DNA of 27,967 bases from CAG-1138 sp964495385 (GTDB taxonomy: Bacteria; Bacillota; Clostridia; Christensenellales; CAG-917), in NCBI GenBank assembly GCA_964495385.1, contig CAZBVO010000019.1, forward strand, positions 1 through 27,967, given 5' to 3'. The notes below the pieces were generated by a model. It had not been told where the DNA came from. It did not search any database and saw only the letters and a list, made by a program, of their open reading frames with translations. The first letter of the stretch is position 1. Each line of letters opens with the position of its first letter. Below are positions 7,592 to 16,000 of this stretch, piece by piece. The position numbers and the translations under genes were made by a program.

Positions 7592-8251
7592 TTAGTTTTT
7601 GTCGCCTATTATCACTTCTTTAAGCCGATTGCAATCGGCAACGTAAGCAACCGCTCCGTTTAACGTAAATTCCTCCTCTGTCCCAAAGCCGAATGCCACT
7701 CCTGCCGAAGCAATTCCGTTTTCCTTTGCACCGATGGCGTCATAGTCGCGATCGCCAACCATAAGCACTTTGTTTTTGTCGGGATTGTGCAAACCGGCCA
7801 GCGCTCTTTTTACGATTTGAGTTTTCGATTCCTCCCGTGCGGTCAATCCGCAAAACACGTCGAAAAAGCCTTTTACGCCCAAATAGTCCAAGCACTCAAT
7901 TGCAATAGACTCGGGTTTAGCCGTCGCAAGTGCAACTTTAAAACCGTTTTCGTGCAAAAACTTCAACAGTTCAAACATCCCGTCATACAAACGGCACTCC
8001 TTGTAGCCGTCCTTAAAATAGTGCTTTCTGTAACATTCGACAACTTCGTCGACGTTTTCAAGCGTAACTTCCGAGACGTAATTCAGAAGGCTTTCGTGAA
8101 GCGGCGGACCGATAAATTTCGGCATGTCTTCGGCCTTCGGTCGGGTGAAACCGTATTCCTCGACAACTCGGTAAGTGCAGTTGTAAATGCCTTCCGACGT
8201 GTCGGAAATGGTGCCGTCCAAATCAAATAGTATGTGCGTGTATCTGTTCAT
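7592..8251 (-). CDS. HAD-superfamily phosphatase, phosphoglycolate phosphatase-like (subfamily IA)
   Basis: The 219-residue protein has all four HAD motifs. Motif I is FDLDGT with nucleophile Asp10 and acid/base Asp12, motif II is the Thr in ALATAKP, motif III is the Lys in NKVLMVGD, and motif IV is GDRDYDAIGA. An alpha-helical cap of about 60-70 residues lies between motifs I and II, as in subfamily IA (Gph/PpaX/YjjG-like enzymes). It should be a cytosolic phosphate-monoester hydrolase; the true substrate cannot be assigned. GGAGGAG precedes the ATG, and a TATAAT box lies at 8281-8286 without a clear -35. It faces away from the MazF gene and ends at the bidirectional SRP terminator. Confidence 0.9.
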   Translation of the reverse strand: MNRYTHILFDLDGTISDTSEGIYNCTYRVVEEYGFTRPKAEDMPKFIGPPLHESLLNYVSEVTLENVDEVVECYRKHYFKDGYKECRLYDGMFELLKFLHENGFKVALATAKPESIAIECLDYLGVKGFFDVFCGLTAREESKTQIVKRALAGLHNPDKNKVLMVGDRDYDAIGAKENGIASAGVAFGFGTEEEFTLNGAVAYVADCNRLKEVIIGDKN

Positions 8252-8373
8252 TTGCTCCTCCGTGACGAGGTTATTTTAGCATTATATTCTCTTTTTGACA
8301 AACAATTTTTGCAGCCAAAGCATAATTTGCAGTAAAGAGTTTATTTTTTGCGGTTTCGGGGTATATTTTAGGT

Positions 8374-8733
8374 ATGGAAAAAGTTGTTGTAAAACGAGGT
8401 GAAATCTACTACGCCGACCTCAGCCCCGTGGTCGGAAGCGAACAGGGCGGCGTGCGCCCCATTCTTGTCGTTCAAAACGACATCGGGAACAAATACTCCC
8501 CCACCGTCATCGTTACGGCGATAACTAGTCAGCTACATAAAGCAAAACTGCCCACGCACATCGCCCTGCCTCAACAGGACGATTGCGGCCTTCCCAAAAA
8601 CTCGGTGATACTTTTGGAGCAAATCCGAACCATCGACAAACGCCGCCTAAAAGACAAAATCGGCGAACTTCCCTCCTCGGTGATGGACAAAGTAAACGAC
8701 GGCCTGCTGATATCGTTGGGTTTTTTCGAATAA
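8374..8733 (+). CDS. mazF: MazF/PemK-family endoribonuclease toxin (EndoA-like)
   Basis: The 119-residue protein matches the Bacillus EndoA/MazF family over its whole length. It has KRGEIYYADLSPVVGSEQGG at the N-terminus, the catalytic Arg in GGVRP, the conserved Thr/Ser stretch VTAITSQ, and the C-terminal LLISLGF. These enzymes cleave single-stranded mRNA at short sequences. No MazE-like antitoxin gene lies next to it: the upstream neighbour is a divergent phosphatase and a terminator follows 50 bases downstream. The nearest AbrB/MazE-fold protein is 4.6 kb away. The ATG has no usable Shine-Dalgarno (AGG sits one base before it). A TATATT box at 8362-8367 could place transcription start on the ATG, giving a leaderless message. 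Confidence 0.93.
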   Translation: MEKVVVKRGEIYYADLSPVVGSEQGGVRPILVVQNDIGNKYSPTVIVTAITSQLHKAKLPTHIALPQQDDCGLPKNSVILLEQIRTIDKRRLKDKIGELPSSVMDKVNDGLLISLGFFE

Positions 8734-8783
8734 AAACGACCGTTCACCGCTCTTTTTATAAAGATTTTAACCAAATAAATTAT

Positions 8784-8815
8784 AAAACTCGACTTTTGAC
8801 AGGTCGAGTTTTATT
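8784..8815 (+). terminator. Terminator after mazF
   Basis: AAAACTCGAC (8784-8793) pairs perfectly with GTCGAGTTTT (8803-8812), followed by a T-rich tail. The rest of the gap from 8734 to the promoter at 8832 shows nothing else. Confidence 0.85.
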
Positions 8816-8831
8816 TTCCACGCAAAACAGA

Positions 8832-8860
8832 TTGAAAAAAACAAAAAAATGTGCTATCCT
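8832..8860 (+). promoter_or_regulatory. Promoter for the structured leader upstream of the methyltransferase
   Basis: TTGAAA (8832-8837), a 17-base spacer and TATCCT (8855-8860) with an extended -10 TG form a plausible promoter. The predicted start at about 8867 coincides with the first bases of the large inverted repeat. Confidence 0.55.
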
Positions 8861-8865
8861 AAATT

Positions 8866-9006
8866 TGGCGTACAATTTAATAGTATTGAAATGACTAACC
8901 AAGGGGATATTCTACCCTTTTATTGTCATACTCCCATTATAGCAATTTGTTAAAAATGCAAATTCCAAATGGGAGTGTTTAGTCATTTCTGTTAAATTGT
9001 ACGCCA
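8866..9006 (+). other. Nested inverted repeat: candidate structured RNA leader or MITE-like element
   Basis: Four nested pairs of arms can fold this 141-base stretch into one long hairpin. The outermost is TGGCGTACAATTTAA (8866-8880) with its perfect complement at 8992-9006. Inside are GAAATGACTAA (8888-8898) / 8979-8989, ACTCCCATT (8930-8938) / 8968-8976, and AATTTG (8944-8949) / 8959-8964. A promoter points into it and a strong terminator follows at 9029-9057, so it could be a free RNA of about 190 nt or an attenuated leader of the methyltransferase operon. A MITE is the main alternative, but I see no target-site duplication at its edges. It contains no credible gene. Confidence 0.7.
8912..8933 (+). 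repeat. Left copy of a sequence repeated at 11386-11404
   Basis: CTACCCTTTTAT followed by TGT and CATACTC. Apart from the three inserted bases it is identical over 19 positions to the right copy. The two bound the A/T-rich methyltransferase/nuclease segment in the same orientation. Confidence 0.55.
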
Positions 9007-9028
9007 TACAACGGGGTTTGCGTTTTTG

Positions 9029-9057
9029 GTGCGCTAACTTCGGTTGGCGCACTTTTT
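9029..9057 (+). terminator. Strong terminator hairpin upstream of the methyltransferase gene
   Basis: GTGCGCTAAC (9029-9038) and GTTGGCGCAC (9043-9052) form a 10-bp stem (one G-U) capped by a TTCG tetraloop and followed by T5. It sits 43 bases before the methyltransferase ATG, so it either ends a separate small RNA or acts as an attenuator. Confidence 0.88.
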
Positions 9058-9100
9058 GTTTTAGAAGGTGCGACTTTATACAAAAGGAGCATTGAATAAA

Positions 9101-10195
9101 ATGGCAACAGATCGTGGCAATGCAAGAAAAAACAAACAAGACGAATTTTACACAAAGCTTGTTGACATTGAAAATGAATGCAAACACTATAAACAACAGT
9201 TTAGAGGAAAAACCATCTTTTGTAATTGCGACGATCCGTTTGAGAGCAATTTCTTCAAATACTTCGCAATGAATTTTAATCATCTCGGATTAAAAAAACT
9301 GATTTGTACTTGTTATGCGACATCGCCCGTCGCCTGGGTGCAGTTGTCTCTTTTTGACAATGCAAACGTTGTTGTCAAAACAGAAGGCGGAAAACAGCCC
9401 TATAAAATTGAAATAACCGAAGTTCTTGATTACAACTGCGACGGCGCAGTTGATTTATCGGACGTTGAATATCTACTAAAAAACAAAAAGAACACCTTGT
9501 CCGTTCTTCAAGGCGACGGCGATTTTCGTTCGCAAGAGTGCGTCGAGCTTTTGAAAGAATCGGATATTGTTGTTACAAATCCCCCGTTCTCTTTGTTTAG
9601 AGAATATGTATCACAACTTATTGAATATAATAAACAATTTTTAATTATCGGGAACATAAATGCAATCACATATAAGGAAATATTTAAACTGCTAAAATAC
9701 GGAAAGATTTGGGGCGGTTATATTTTCAATAAGACCTTAGAATTTGAAATACCAAATAATTATGAAGGAGAATTTAAGCACGGGAAAAAATACGGAAAAG
9801 TTCCGTCTATTACTTGGTTTACAAATTTGGAAACAACGAAGCGCAGCGAAGAACTAATACTGTATAAGAATTATAACAGTTTCGATTATCCTTCGTATTA
9901 CAAATATGATGCAATCAATGTAAAAAGTATTTCGGATATTCCAAAAGATTATTACGGAAAAATGGGCGTTCCGATTACATTTATTGATTATTTTAATCCG
10001 GAACAATTTGAAATTATAGGTTTGGGCGCAGGCGATTTAGGAAGAGAGATCGGAATCGGCGACGAATACACAGAAGAAGAAATGAAAATATTTAAGAAAG
10101 AAAATAAAGCATTTCGACGCGGCATTCCGTTTTATTATGACAACAATAAGCTAACAGTGCCATATGCTCGAATAATAATCAGGAGGAAAAAATAG
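9101..10195 (+). CDS. EcoRI-family adenine-specific DNA methyltransferase
   Basis: The 364-residue protein resembles the EcoRI methylase family throughout. It opens NARKNKQDEFYTK (7-19), has CDDPFESNFFKYF (43-55) in the cofactor-binding region, and the catalytic motif IV NPPF at 160-163. The later IIGNINAITYKEIF and KIWGGY segments are also typical. It should methylate adenine N6 in duplex DNA using S-adenosylmethionine; the target sequence cannot be predicted. The ATG at 9101 follows AAAAGGAG (9082-9089); a GTG 33 bases earlier has no ribosome binding site. The DNA is visibly more A/T-rich than that of flanking genes, suggesting acquisition. The nuclease gene starts one base after its stop codon, with the AGGAGG inside this gene's end. 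Confidence 0.92.
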   Translation: MATDRGNARKNKQDEFYTKLVDIENECKHYKQQFRGKTIFCNCDDPFESNFFKYFAMNFNHLGLKKLICTCYATSPVAWVQLSLFDNANVVVKTEGGKQPYKIEITEVLDYNCDGAVDLSDVEYLLKNKKNTLSVLQGDGDFRSQECVELLKESDIVVTNPPFSLFREYVSQLIEYNKQFLIIGNINAITYKEIFKLLKYGKIWGGYIFNKTLEFEIPNNYEGEFKHGKKYGKVPSITWFTNLETTKRSEELILYKNYNSFDYPSYYKYDAINVKSISDIPKDYYGKMGVPITFIDYFNPEQFEIIGLGAGDLGREIGIGDEYTEEEMKIFKKENKAFRRGIPFYYDNNKLTVPYARIIIRRKK

Positions 10196-10196
10196 T

Positions 10197-11306
10197 ATGC
10201 AGATAGAATTACACGAAATAAAAATACGCGAACTTGTCAACGAATATGTGGATAGTCAGGAAAACGGCGTTGTCGGTTATGGAGGGAAATTAAATATACG
10301 TCCTCCTTTTCAGCGTGAATTTGTATATAAAGAAAAGCAACGCAATGCGGTTATCGAAACCGTAATAAAGGGATTTCCTCTTAACGTTATGTATTGGGCG
10401 GAATGCGACGACGGCAATTATGAATTATTGGACGGACAGCAACGTACGATTAGCATTTGTCAATACGTCAACAGCGAATTTTCCCTTAACAGTCGCTTCT
10501 TTCACAATCTTACCGAAACGGAAAAAAAGCAAATTTTGGATTATCCCCTTATGATTTATATTTGCAAAGGCAACGACAAAGAAAAGCTCGATTGGTTTAA
10601 GATAATCAACATATCGGGTGTCCAACTGAAAGAGCAAGAACTGCGCAACGCTATTTACACGGGCGAATGGCTTTCGGATGCAAAAAGATATTTTTCTAAA
10701 AACGGATGTGTTGCTTTTCAAATAGCAAACAAATATCTTAACGGTGAAGTCAACAGACAGGATTATTTGGAAACTGCTTTAGCGTGGATTTCGGCAAGAG
10801 AAAGCATTAAAATTGAAGATTATATGTCTATCCATCAACACGACAGCCACGCCACTCCGTTATGGCAATATTTTCAATCGGTGATATCTTGGGTGCAAAC
10901 AATATTCCCTAAGTATCGAAAAGAAATGAAAGGGCTTGCCTGGGGTATTCTCTATAATACATACGGAGACAAGGTGTATAATCCGCAAGAATTAGAAGCA
11001 AAAACAGTTGTCTTAATGCAAGATGACGACGTAACAAAACGTTCGGGAATTTACGAATATTTACTTTCCGGCAATGAAAAGCATCTTAATATTCGTGCAT
11101 TTACCGACAACGAAAAAAGACAGGTTTATGAACGCCAAAAAGGCGTTTGTCCGCATTGCGTAGCTGAACACCGTCAAAAAACGCATTATGAACTTGAAGA
11201 AATGGAAGCCGATCACATTACGCCTTGGTGTGAAGGCGGAAAAACCGCAATCGAGAATTGTCAAATGCTTTGTAAGGAACATAATCGCTTAAAGTCAAGC
11301 AAATAA
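10197..11306 (+). CDS. DUF262 (ParB-like/GmrS-type) plus HNH nuclease protein
   Basis: The 369-residue protein has an N-terminal DUF262 domain: RPPFQREFVY (35-44) followed by the nucleotide-interacting motif DGQQR (79-83). It ends in an HNH nuclease domain (about 307-366) with the zinc pairs CPHC (318-321) and Cys355/Cys359, and the catalytic ADHITPW (Asp339-His340), Asn354 and His362. This architecture is shared with GmrSD/BrxU-type restriction enzymes and the phosphorothioate-linked SspE, where DUF262 couples nucleotide hydrolysis to DNA cutting. Coupled to a methyltransferase, it is probably the effector of a two-gene restriction-type defence. Whether it attacks unmodified or modified DNA cannot be read from sequence. 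Confidence 0.9.
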   Translation: MQIELHEIKIRELVNEYVDSQENGVVGYGGKLNIRPPFQREFVYKEKQRNAVIETVIKGFPLNVMYWAECDDGNYELLDGQQRTISICQYVNSEFSLNSRFFHNLTETEKKQILDYPLMIYICKGNDKEKLDWFKIINISGVQLKEQELRNAIYTGEWLSDAKRYFSKNGCVAFQIANKYLNGEVNRQDYLETALAWISARESIKIEDYMSIHQHDSHATPLWQYFQSVISWVQTIFPKYRKEMKGLAWGILYNTYGDKVYNPQELEAKTVVLMQDDDVTKRSGIYEYLLSGNEKHLNIRAFTDNEKRQVYERQKGVCPHCVAEHRQKTHYELEEMEADHITPWCEGGKTAIENCQMLCKEHNRLKSSK

Positions 11307-11368
11307 CACATTCAAAAAAGAAGCACGTCAAATAAAAGTCATGTGTTTTTGCAAAGCAAAAAAGTTAA

Positions 11369-11395
11369 GGGTAGCAAAATTTTTGCTACCCTTTT
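11369..11395. terminator. Palindromic terminator between the nuclease and peptidase genes
   Basis: GGGTAGCAAAA (11369-11379) and TTTTGCTACCC (11381-11391) are perfect complements followed by TTTT. It ends the methyltransferase/nuclease unit on the plus strand and can also serve the converging peptidase gene. Confidence 0.82.
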
Positions 11396-11404
11396 ATCAT
11401 ACTC
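11386..11404 (+). repeat. Right copy of the flanking repeat
   Basis: CTACCCTTTTATCATACTC, the partner of 8912-8933. Its first bases are the 3' arm of the terminator. AAGGG also precedes both copies (8902-8906 region on the left, 11367-11371 on the right), so the similarity includes a terminator-like fold. Confidence 0.55.
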
Positions 11405-11442
11405 AATAATTCCGATAAAACCTGCATTTTTGCGGTCGTTTT

Positions 11443-12354
11443 TTAGGTTTTTTGGGTGTTTTTCTTTTTGTTTTCAGGCTTTTTTACTGCGTTTCGAACA
11501 GCTTCGGCAACAAGCCCCGGCACGGCTACGCACAACGTGAAGAAATCCGCCTCGACGTCGCCCGACGCCATTCCGAAAATTGCATCGCCGTCATACATGG
11601 TATGCACGGGAGATATGCTCAGCGCATAGCCGTCATGCGCCACTTCGCACAGGCGGTTGACCTGTGTTTTGGTCAGTTTTGCATTGGTCAAAATACAGCT
11701 GATTGTGGTGTTTTTGGCCGTTAAATTTTGCACTTTACCTCTTGTTTCGATAGCCTTTTTGGTGTTGACGTGAAGCCCCATAACTTTGGTTCCTGCCAAG
11801 ATATTGCCCTTTTCGTCCAGGACGTCGCCCATAGCGTTTACGACCGACACAACGGCAATTTCGGCCCCTCCTATTTTGGTAAATGCAACGCCCACGCCCG
11901 AATCTTCAGAGTGTTTCATACCCAAAGCCTTGCCGACGGTGGCGCATTTTCCGCCTCCGAAACGGCCCGACAAAAAGTTGTCGGCAGATGCGGCGGCCGC
12001 CGCATCGTAACCCATCTGTTTTTTAGGATAATCGAATTCCCCTTTCTCGAGGTCGTAGATACAAGCCCCGGTAACGATCGGCACGACGTAGGCACCGGCA
12101 TTGTAACCGAAACCTTTTTCGCGCAAAAATTCCATAACCCCCGAAGACGCCTCGAGTCCGTATGCCGAACCGCCCGAAAGCACTACGGCATTTAGTTTTT
12201 CAACCGAATTTCCGCTTTTTAACAAATCCGTTTCGCGCGTTGCGGGAGCGCCGCCCATAACGTGCACGCCGCCCGTTGCGCCCTCTTCCGCCAAAATGAC
12301 GGTTACGCCGGTGTTTTCGTTGTCGGCATGACCTATTTTAAACTTGTCAAGCAT
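11443..12354 (-). CDS. P1-family (DmpA/BapA-like) N-terminal nucleophile peptidase
   Basis: The 303-residue protein is a DmpA-like self-processing hydrolase. Landmarks are the Gly-rich NAVVLSGGSAYGL, GACIYDL, GKCATVGK, the presumed autocleavage region NTTISCILTNAKLTK near residue 215, and the C-terminal AHDGYALSISPVHTMYDGD. Relatives cleave N-terminal residues from peptides or beta-aminopeptides; the substrate here is unknown. There is no signal sequence, so it is cytoplasmic. The ATG at 12354 was chosen because GGGAGAGG lies nine bases upstream; an in-frame ATG nine bases earlier directly abuts that ribosome binding site. The gene overlaps the end of recX by eight bases, indicating translational coupling. 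Confidence 0.9.
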   Translation of the reverse strand: MLDKFKIGHADNENTGVTVILAEEGATGGVHVMGGAPATRETDLLKSGNSVEKLNAVVLSGGSAYGLEASSGVMEFLREKGFGYNAGAYVVPIVTGACIYDLEKGEFDYPKKQMGYDAAAAASADNFLSGRFGGGKCATVGKALGMKHSEDSGVGVAFTKIGGAEIAVVSVVNAMGDVLDEKGNILAGTKVMGLHVNTKKAIETRGKVQNLTAKNTTISCILTNAKLTKTQVNRLCEVAHDGYALSISPVHTMYDGDAIFGMASGDVEADFFTLCVAVPGLVAEAVRNAVKKPENKKKNTQKT

Positions 12355-12976
12355 TGTCCTCATCCTCTCCCAGCGTTTCGTCCGTAGCTTTTGCGGCAGT
12401 CTGAAAATCGATGCCTCTCGACGACAAAAACGCCATACATTTTTGTTTAAGTTTATCTTTTCCGGCCTTCTTTTTTACGAAATTTTGGGCCGAAGAAAGC
12501 GCAAGATCAAACTCGTCATCGTCCGAAATGCGCTCGTAAACGGCCTGTTTTGCAATCTCGGACGGAATTCCTTTGACGGCGGTAAGCTCGTACAAAAGCT
12601 TTTTGCGCCCCCATTTTTTCGAATAATGGTCCAAATAAGCCTCAACGTATTTTTCGTCCGACAAATAGCCGTATCCCGAAAGTTTGTCAACCGCTCCGTC
12701 GATGGCCGATTTCGAATAACCCTTTTCACGAAGTGCGGTGCGTATTTCCTTTTCCGACTTTGCCGACTGCGAAAGCTTGTCGGTTGCCTTTACAAAAGCC
12801 TCGTGCCGTTCGCCCTCGGCGGCAATTTCCGACAATTTTTCGAAGGTCAAAGCGTCGCCTTCTTTTATTGAATACTCTTTTATTGCCGACTTAACCACCG
12901 CAACGGTTCGTCCGTCGTCGGTTACGACAAGCACTTTGTTTTTGGTGTTTTGTATGGGATAAATGTTTTTTATCAT
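12347..12976 (-). CDS. recX: Regulatory protein RecX
   Basis: The 209-residue, charged, helical protein has the three-helix tandem repeats of RecX, which binds and modulates RecA filaments. The typical segments are KSEKEIRTALREKGYSKSAI, LSGYGYLSDEKYVEAYL and KKWGRKKLLYELTAVKGI, followed by the C-terminal repeat with FVKKKAGKDKLKQKCMAFLSSRG. The N-terminal 60 residues form the usual small beta-domain of Gram-positive RecX. There is no good Shine-Dalgarno at the ATG; the only G-run lies in the 3' arm of a GC-rich hairpin at 12989-13009. It is followed, with overlap, by the P1 peptidase gene. A shared transcript with the large lipoprotein gene 42 bases upstream is possible. Confidence 0.93.
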   Translation of the reverse strand: MIKNIYPIQNTKNKVLVVTDDGRTVAVVKSAIKEYSIKEGDALTFEKLSEIAAEGERHEAFVKATDKLSQSAKSEKEIRTALREKGYSKSAIDGAVDKLSGYGYLSDEKYVEAYLDHYSKKWGRKKLLYELTAVKGIPSEIAKQAVYERISDDDEFDLALSSAQNFVKKKAGKDKLKQKCMAFLSSRGIDFQTAAKATDETLGEDEDNA

Positions 12977-12988
12977 TTTATAATATTT

Positions 12989-13009
12989 TGCCCCCGCATT
13001 GCGGGGGCA
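12989..13009 (-). promoter_or_regulatory. GC-rich hairpin between the large lipoprotein gene and recX
   Basis: TGCCCCCGC (12989-12997) pairs perfectly with GCGGGGGCA (13001-13009) over a three-base loop. On the minus strand it is followed by an A/T-rich but not T-run sequence, so it is a weak terminator at best. Its 3' arm holds the only G-run upstream of the recX ATG, so it may limit recX translation. Confidence 0.5.
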
Positions 13010-13018
13010 GTTGTTGGT

Positions 13019-16000
13019 TTAGTATGCCGTTCCCCAAAGGTTATCGGTTTCGCTGCACAAGGTTTTTTCTTCCGAATAGAAGCAATCGATGACGTTGTCG
13101 ATGTTGATGCCGAGTTCGTCGGTCGGCTGAACGTTTTGTCCGCAAATGCCGCCCTTGAAGTAGTTGGTGCCGACAGGTCTTACGCTTGCTTTGGCGTCCA
13201 CGCACCTGATGTAGCCTTCTTTGTTGAGGCCGACCACGGTGCCGATTATGGTGTACTTACCGAACTTGGACTGACCGAGCAATTCCACGTCTTCACCGAC
13301 CGAGGCCGAGTAAGTGGTAGGATCGCCCTTGACAAGATCCGCTCTTTCTTCGTTGCTGCAAATTATGCCCGTGTTGATGCCGGCAAATGCTCCGACGTAT
13401 GCGCTGTCGGTGAGAGAAGTAAGGTTGATTTTGCCGTTTTCGACTTTGCAATCGATAAGCATACCTGCGTTGTATGCCGCAAACGCGCCTGCCATTGCAA
13501 CGCCCTCACGAGTCGACGAAGTCATCACGAAATCGGAAATCGTTACGCCGTAGAAGTTGCCGTAGTTGCGTTTGATGAGGCCCAGTTCGCTTCCGCCGGT
13601 GATGTTGGAGCCTTTAAGCGTGTGGCCGTCGCCCCAAACGTTTGCGGTGAAGGTGTTGATTTGCACACAAACGTCCATCACGGAGAAATCGATGTCGTCA
13701 ACCATCAGGAACACGTAGTCGGTGTTCTTAGCAAACAGCATAAACATCAAAGGTGCGCCGTTTTTGATTTGAATAGGATTTTCAACCGTGCCGAGGCCCT
13801 TTTCGAGGTCGGAGGTGTAAACCGCTCTGCCCGTTGCCTCGTCATACTCGAGAAGCCATCTTTCGCTTACGAGGTGCGGGAAGAAAATCGGACGGTTGTC
13901 GTAGTTGTAAGCAAACACCCATTTGTCGTTTTCGACGCCGAACGATTGCATGTACTTGAGTTCCAAAGTGGTTATTGCCAACGCCTTGTCGAAGGTCGAA
14001 ACAGGTTCGATGCCCGACGTATCGACGTTGTAGTAGCAATATTCAGGATCGCTGCCGCCGACTCTTCTTGCGATGAATCCGCCGGTGCCGCTTTGACCTG
14101 AGGTCGTGTTTGCAACAGGCATACCCATTGAATAGCAGAAGCTGTATTCGGCCTTGGATGCCGCCACAAATCCTGCCGCATAAGCGTTGCCGCTTTCGCT
14201 GACCGACACCGCATTGCCCGTTGCCAAGCAATCGGATACCGTTGCGCCGTCCTTCAACCAGCCGCCGAGGCCGCCTGCATAAACGTTGCCTTTGGTGCTT
14301 ACACCGCAGACGTTGTCGTAGCTGTAGCTGTCGCTTATGATGCTTGCCGAGCCTTCGCTCATACCCAATACGCCGCCGACAACGATGTTTGCATCGGTGC
14401 TGTAAGCATAAACGGTTACGTTGGTAAGGTCGTTTTCGGTGTTGGTGTAGTTTTTAAGCAAGTAGCCCAAAACGTCGTATTCGTTCGAACTGCAACCTTC
14501 GATGGTGCCGTTGACGTTGTAACCTACGATGCTGCCGACGTAACTCGGTACGGACAGACCGACGGATTTGGTTTTGATGCGAACTTCCGCAACCGCACTC
14601 GTGACCACGCCGTTGTTTCTGCCGACAACGCCGCCGACGTAAGTGGTGCCTTCGACGGTGCCGCTAACATAAACGTCTTCCACAACGCCGTTGTTGATGC
14701 CTGCTACCGCACCCGCCACAACGCTTCCGTATGAAGAAACAGAGGTATTTACGAGGCTTATAGTCGCATTGATTTTAACATTTTTAACTGTGCCGTTGTT
14801 CACTTTGAACAAACCGACTTTTGCATTCTGTTCGGCACGCTGATTTACGGTGAAGGTAACCGTGTGACCTCTGAAATCAACCACGTTGCCCGTGCCGAAA
14901 TCAAACGGCTTATGTTCGCCGAGATCGAGGTCGGCCGTAACTTTGAAATAGGTGTTTTCAAAAGCTTCCAACGCCGCAAACTGTTGTGCGTTTCCGATAA
15001 TGTACGGAACGCCTATCGTGCCTGCGCCGTATTCGATGCCGTATGCGGCCGCCGCCTCGTCTGCCTTAGGATAGGACCAAGTGTCGGCATTGACGAAGCC
15101 TTCTTTGGTGGCGGAAATTTCGATTGTACTCAAATCGGTAACGTCGGACAAGTAGGCCTTGCCGCCTTCGTTTGTGAAACTGCCTTCGCTCGGCGTGTTC
15201 AAATCGACGGTGTAAGCCGAGTTGGTGAGGAGGTCGTAAATGCGGTAAGTTATGCCCGCTTCCATCGTCCAAGTGATTGTCGTTTGGTCGTTGGCGATAT
15301 TCGGAGCGGCGATTTTTTCAATAACCTGTTCCGACACTTTCGAGCTGTAAATTTTGCTTTGAGTGCTTACGGCCTGAACCCTTACCACCGAGCTGCCCTC
15401 AGGCAACATAACGCCGTCGACGTAAGTGTTGCTGCCGACGTCGGTGCTGACGCCGTCAATCGTAACGATGTATTTTTCGGCACTTGCCACCGCATCCCAA
15501 GTGATTCGGCTTCCCGAAACAACCACGGACGGGGTTTCCAAAACCGTTATCACGCTGAAACGGTTGTAAACGTTGTCGATGTCCATGCCGCCCGCCGACG
15601 AAACTTCGGCGATTCTCAATTCGTACACACCCGCATCGAGCGATTTAACCGCTTCTTTGACGTCAAACATCTGAGTGCCGGTGTTTCTTGCAATATGACT
15701 GAAAGCTACGTCGCCGAAGAAAATTTTGTATTCGGTGCCCGAGCTGCCCTGCCAAGTGATGGTATCGTCGGCAAAGCCTGCGTTGATGGCCGCCTTAAGT
15801 CTGAACTGGTAAGCCGCGGAACGGTCGGAGGAATAAATCGTTTTTTCGCCCGACGAGAATTTGACGTTTGCCGCAACGCTTACGGTGTAATTTCTGTTTG
15901 TAACGAAATCGGTGTAGCTGTTTCCGAACACTTCGACGGAATCCTGCTGATTTTCGCCGCCGTCGACAAGGTATTCGATAAACAGCGTGTAGGAATCGGC

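Noticed and set aside
8295..8326. TTGACA with CATAAT as the mazF promoter
   Set aside because: The spacer is 20 bases, too long for a good sigma-A promoter, so it was not annotated.
8891..8953. A 20-codon frame starting ATGACTAAC inside the large inverted repeat, possible leader peptide
   Set aside because: It has no ribosome binding site and both ends lie in base-paired arms. There is no run of one regulatory amino acid to suggest classical attenuation.
8866..9006. Calling the nested inverted repeat a MITE or IS remnant outright
   Set aside because: The termini are perfect repeats, but there is no target-site duplication and no transposase relic. The promoter-hairpin-terminator order fits an RNA equally well, so it is listed as undecided.
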